From an uncultured Lachnospiraceae bacterium (GTDB lineage Bacteria; Bacillota; Clostridia; Lachnospirales; Lachnospiraceae): a DNA stretch of 64,000 nt. The stretch is from NCBI GenBank assembly GCA_902777355.1, contig CACYTU010000002.1, positions 52,291-116,290 of the forward strand. The letters run 5' to 3'. A model generated the notes under the pieces. That model was not told where the DNA came from. It searched no databases and saw nothing but the letters and a program-made list of their open reading frames with translations. The translations under genes and the position numbers were made by a program. Positions 61,903 to 64,000 of the stretch are shown one piece after another (the stretch's first letter is position 1; each line of letters opens with the position of its first letter).

Positions 61903-63627
61903 TTACCATTCTTCGTCTTCTTCATTCTCGTCATAGTTTTCTTCATCCTCGTCGTAGTTCTCTTCATCCTCATTGCCTTCCTGGCCTTGGCTGTCGACAT
62001 CCTCGTAGTAACGGCCGTCATCATCGTAATAACCGTTGCCTTCCTGATAATATTCGTCGTATTGACCGCCGCCGTCCGTTTCTCCGTTTACACCCTCATT
62101 TTGTGTATTTTCATTGTCATAATTCTGACCTTCAACGCCTTCGTTATTAGTCGGGGCCTCCTGGATGCTGCCGTCCTGCATATTTTCAACATTGTCTGTA
62201 TTCTCTGCGTTGATTCCGCTGTCCTGTGGGTCAGCCGACTGGTCGGCGGAATTGTCAGAGAGGGCAGGGTCAGTCTGTTCTGTCTGCTCTGTGTTGATCG
62301 TTTCCTGACCGTCTTGTGCGGGAACCTCTTCGGGGGTGCTGTCAGGGTTCGCGTTGATATCAACAGCCGGTTCTGCATTGGTATTTTCACCGGGGGAACC
62401 GTCAAGCTTCACATTTTCCTGATGATTTTCCAGAATTGGAAGAATCAGGCCCAGATTTGGCACAGCTCCGGCATTCCGCGCACGAAAATACATTACGACC
62501 ATCAGGCAGAAAATAATTCCGATAAAAGTGAGTATTGCTCTGGCGGGTCCGGAGTATGCCGGTATCTGCCGGGGATAAGCAGGCAGATGCTTTGGGACGG
62601 AAGGGCCGACTTTGGCAAGCGGCTGTTTTGGGATGGAAGGGTGGACTTTGGCAGGCAGCTGTTTTAAGACGGAAGAACCGACTTCGGCTGGCGTGGCACC
62701 TGCTTTGCGATGGGGAAACCCACCGCCCCTGGCGGAAGCCTGCGGAGCCTGGTAGGAAGCGGGCGTGCCCTGTCCGGAAGCCTGCTGAGCCTGGTAGGAA
62801 GCGGGCGTGCCCTGTCCGGAAGCCTGCTGAGGGCGCTGAGAAGCGGGCGTGCCCTGTCCGGAAGCCTGTGGATTCCGGTAGGAACTGACATTGTTCCTGC
62901 TCGAAGCAGTCGTAGTCTGTATGGATCCGGCTTCATGATAATCAGAAATCGGGGTTCCCGCGACAGTACCTGTAAGAGCGGGATTCGCCGGTCCTGAAGG
63001 TGTCTGCTCTCGCCCGGGAGTGTTTGCAGCCGGTGAAGAAGACATAGCAGCGACCGCAGCGGATTTCCAATGGGAAGGTTTGCCGGGCGCACTGTCGGCA
63101 GTCTTGCCGACAGCTGCCTCACCGACAGCAGCGCGGTAATCTGAAGTGCCGGAGTCTTTACTGCCCTCAGATGAAACATCTGGCTTTTCAGCCATTTCCT
63201 GCACGGTTTCGGGGAGAGGGGCAAGAGCGGATGTGTCCTGCAAAAACCACAGATCCAGAGAAGAAGGATCAAGGGGGATATCATCGAAGTCATCCATCGC
63301 TGAGGCCTCGGAAGCGGTCAGACCGTAAAAGCCGCTGTCTTTAGAAACCGGTCCGGAAGCATTGTCTCCCCGCTTGCGGGAGACAGAAGGGCTGCTGCCC
63401 GCAGAGATGGGGCTGTCTGAAGATGATATGCCGTTGGCGGCAGCGGGGTTCAGAGCATCTCCGGGAACGGCAGAGGCTGTGCTGCCGGCGGAAGGATAAT
63501 CCTGTCCGACGGTGCCGGACTGCCCGGCTGCATTGCGGTTTGACTGGCGCGGCTGGTTTGTCTTCGGTGCGGCAGTATTTTTGGTCTGGGAACTTCTCCG
63601 GGATTTACGTTTTTTTGTTCTGGCCAT
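61903..63627 (-). CDS. Bipartite single-pass membrane protein, low complexity on both sides
   Basis: The 574-residue protein starts with a basic tail (MARTKKRKSRRSS). A long Ser/Ala/Pro/Gln-rich region follows, with repeats of QASGQGTPASYQA type near residues 255-310. Next come one membrane helix (AILTFIGIIFCLMVVMYF, about residue 370) and a strongly acidic Asn/Glu/Asp/Tyr-rich tail ending in DEENYDEDEENYDENEE. By the positive-inside rule the N-terminal part is cytoplasmic and the acidic tail outside. I do not recognise a family. AAAGGA upstream on the minus strand supports ATG 63627. The layout recalls the membrane-anchored repeat protein at 16888. Confidence 0.68.
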   Translation of the reverse strand: MARTKKRKSRRSSQTKNTAAPKTNQPRQSNRNAAGQSGTVGQDYPSAGSTASAVPGDALNPAAANGISSSDSPISAGSSPSVSRKRGDNASGPVSKDSGFYGLTASEASAMDDFDDIPLDPSSLDLWFLQDTSALAPLPETVQEMAEKPDVSSEGSKDSGTSDYRAAVGEAAVGKTADSAPGKPSHWKSAAVAAMSSSPAANTPGREQTPSGPANPALTGTVAGTPISDYHEAGSIQTTTASSRNNVSSYRNPQASGQGTPASQRPQQASGQGTPASYQAQQASGQGTPASYQAPQASARGGGFPHRKAGATPAEVGSSVLKQLPAKVHPSIPKQPLAKVGPSVPKHLPAYPRQIPAYSGPARAILTFIGIIFCLMVVMYFRARNAGAVPNLGLILPILENHQENVKLDGSPGENTNAEPAVDINANPDSTPEEVPAQDGQETINTEQTEQTDPALSDNSADQSADPQDSGINAENTDNVENMQDGSIQEAPTNNEGVEGQNYDNENTQNEGVNGETDGGGQYDEYYQEGNGYYDDDGRYYEDVDSQGQEGNEDEENYDEDEENYDENEEDEEW

Positions 63628-64000
63628 CTCAGTATCCTTTGTTTTTGACAGCTGATCAGAGGACCGGCAGGCCCGGACAACAGCTGTGTATATCATTGCA
63701 CGATTATTGAATAAATTCCCTTGCAGTTATAGTCTGCGGATTGCTGCATAATGATTCCGGCTGTCCGAAAAGCGGACCGGAAGGCCCGGAGATTTAACCT
63801 CCGGGAAGTGACATATGTGAAAGACCATAGATATTCTAATTATAAACGCTGGACGCTTTTGATGCCATATTTAAGACGTATTTAAACTGCATTTATACTG
63901 CACTGGACAGTGAAAAGTTCATAAGTTCATCAAGCTGTCCTTTTCCTTGAAGAACCGCCATTATCCACTTGCCGCTCACGAATAAATCGAGTTATGAAGG
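63628..64000. other. Gene-free end of the window
   Basis: No ORF of note is seen. A small hairpin CCCGGAG/CTCCGGG lies at 63785-63805, and the last 200 bases are AT-richer, as before a promoter. A gene may start beyond the window. Confidence 0.5.

Overview
This window looks like chromosomal DNA from an anaerobic Firmicute of the Lachnospiraceae type. The basis is protein content: an HrcA-type CIRCE element, IF3-L35-L20, purB and purA, a ROK glucokinase, a class B sortase, an L-lactate permease, and a gene trio that resembles conserved Lachnospiraceae families of unknown function. Most genes sit behind clear Shine-Dalgarno sites, and several sigma-A promoters with 17-bp spacing are visible. 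I see no rRNA, insertion sequence, prophage or CRISPR array.

Region 1 (1-12700) is the distal part of a cell-surface polysaccharide locus. It holds a partial GT4 glycosyltransferase, a CDP-alcohol phosphatidyltransferase, two membrane acyltransferases, a GT2 glycosyltransferase, a polysaccharide pyruvyl transferase, RmlC and RmlD for dTDP-rhamnose, two UDP-glucose dehydrogenases and a UDP-glucuronate epimerase. Together they could supply rhamnose, glucuronate and galacturonate plus acyl and pyruvyl decoration. The second dehydrogenase carries an N-terminal XRE-type DNA-binding domain, an unusual fusion.

Region 2 (12700-24250) is an accessory, surface-related region. It has a minus-strand unknown protein, two repeat-rich secreted or membrane-anchored proteins, a transmembrane protein with a degenerate kinase domain and extracellular leucine-rich repeats, a small double-glycine leader peptide, and a fusion of pyruvyl transferase, ferredoxin and FrhB-like domains. 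Region 3 (24400-33100) has two identical tRNA-Gly genes, a TraX-like protein, a beta-CASP ribonuclease, dihydrofolate reductase, a lipoprotein, a YdcF-like protein and CIRCE-controlled htpG.

Region 4 (33650-40560) is a three-gene set: a 1440-residue protein, an Hsp70/actin-fold-like protein and a TPR-like protein. Their function is unknown. Region 5 (40900-48030) is housekeeping: purB, purA, infC-rpmI-rplT and glucokinase. Region 6 (48600-63630) has an MMPL transporter, lactate permease with an FAD-linked lactate/glycolate oxidase, a sugar-binding-like lipoprotein, glycogen branching enzyme, sortase B, a hotdog thioesterase, a G3E GTPase and a bipartite single-pass membrane protein.

The most distinctive feature is the noncoding DNA. 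Intergenic gaps hold several families of GC-rich, hairpin-forming interspersed repeats, some with compensatory base changes between copies. One family lies mostly just after intrinsic terminators. In addition, about ten short tandem arrays with different units sit at gene edges, two of them including the stop codon of the upstream gene. Many proteins also carry tandem low-complexity repeats.
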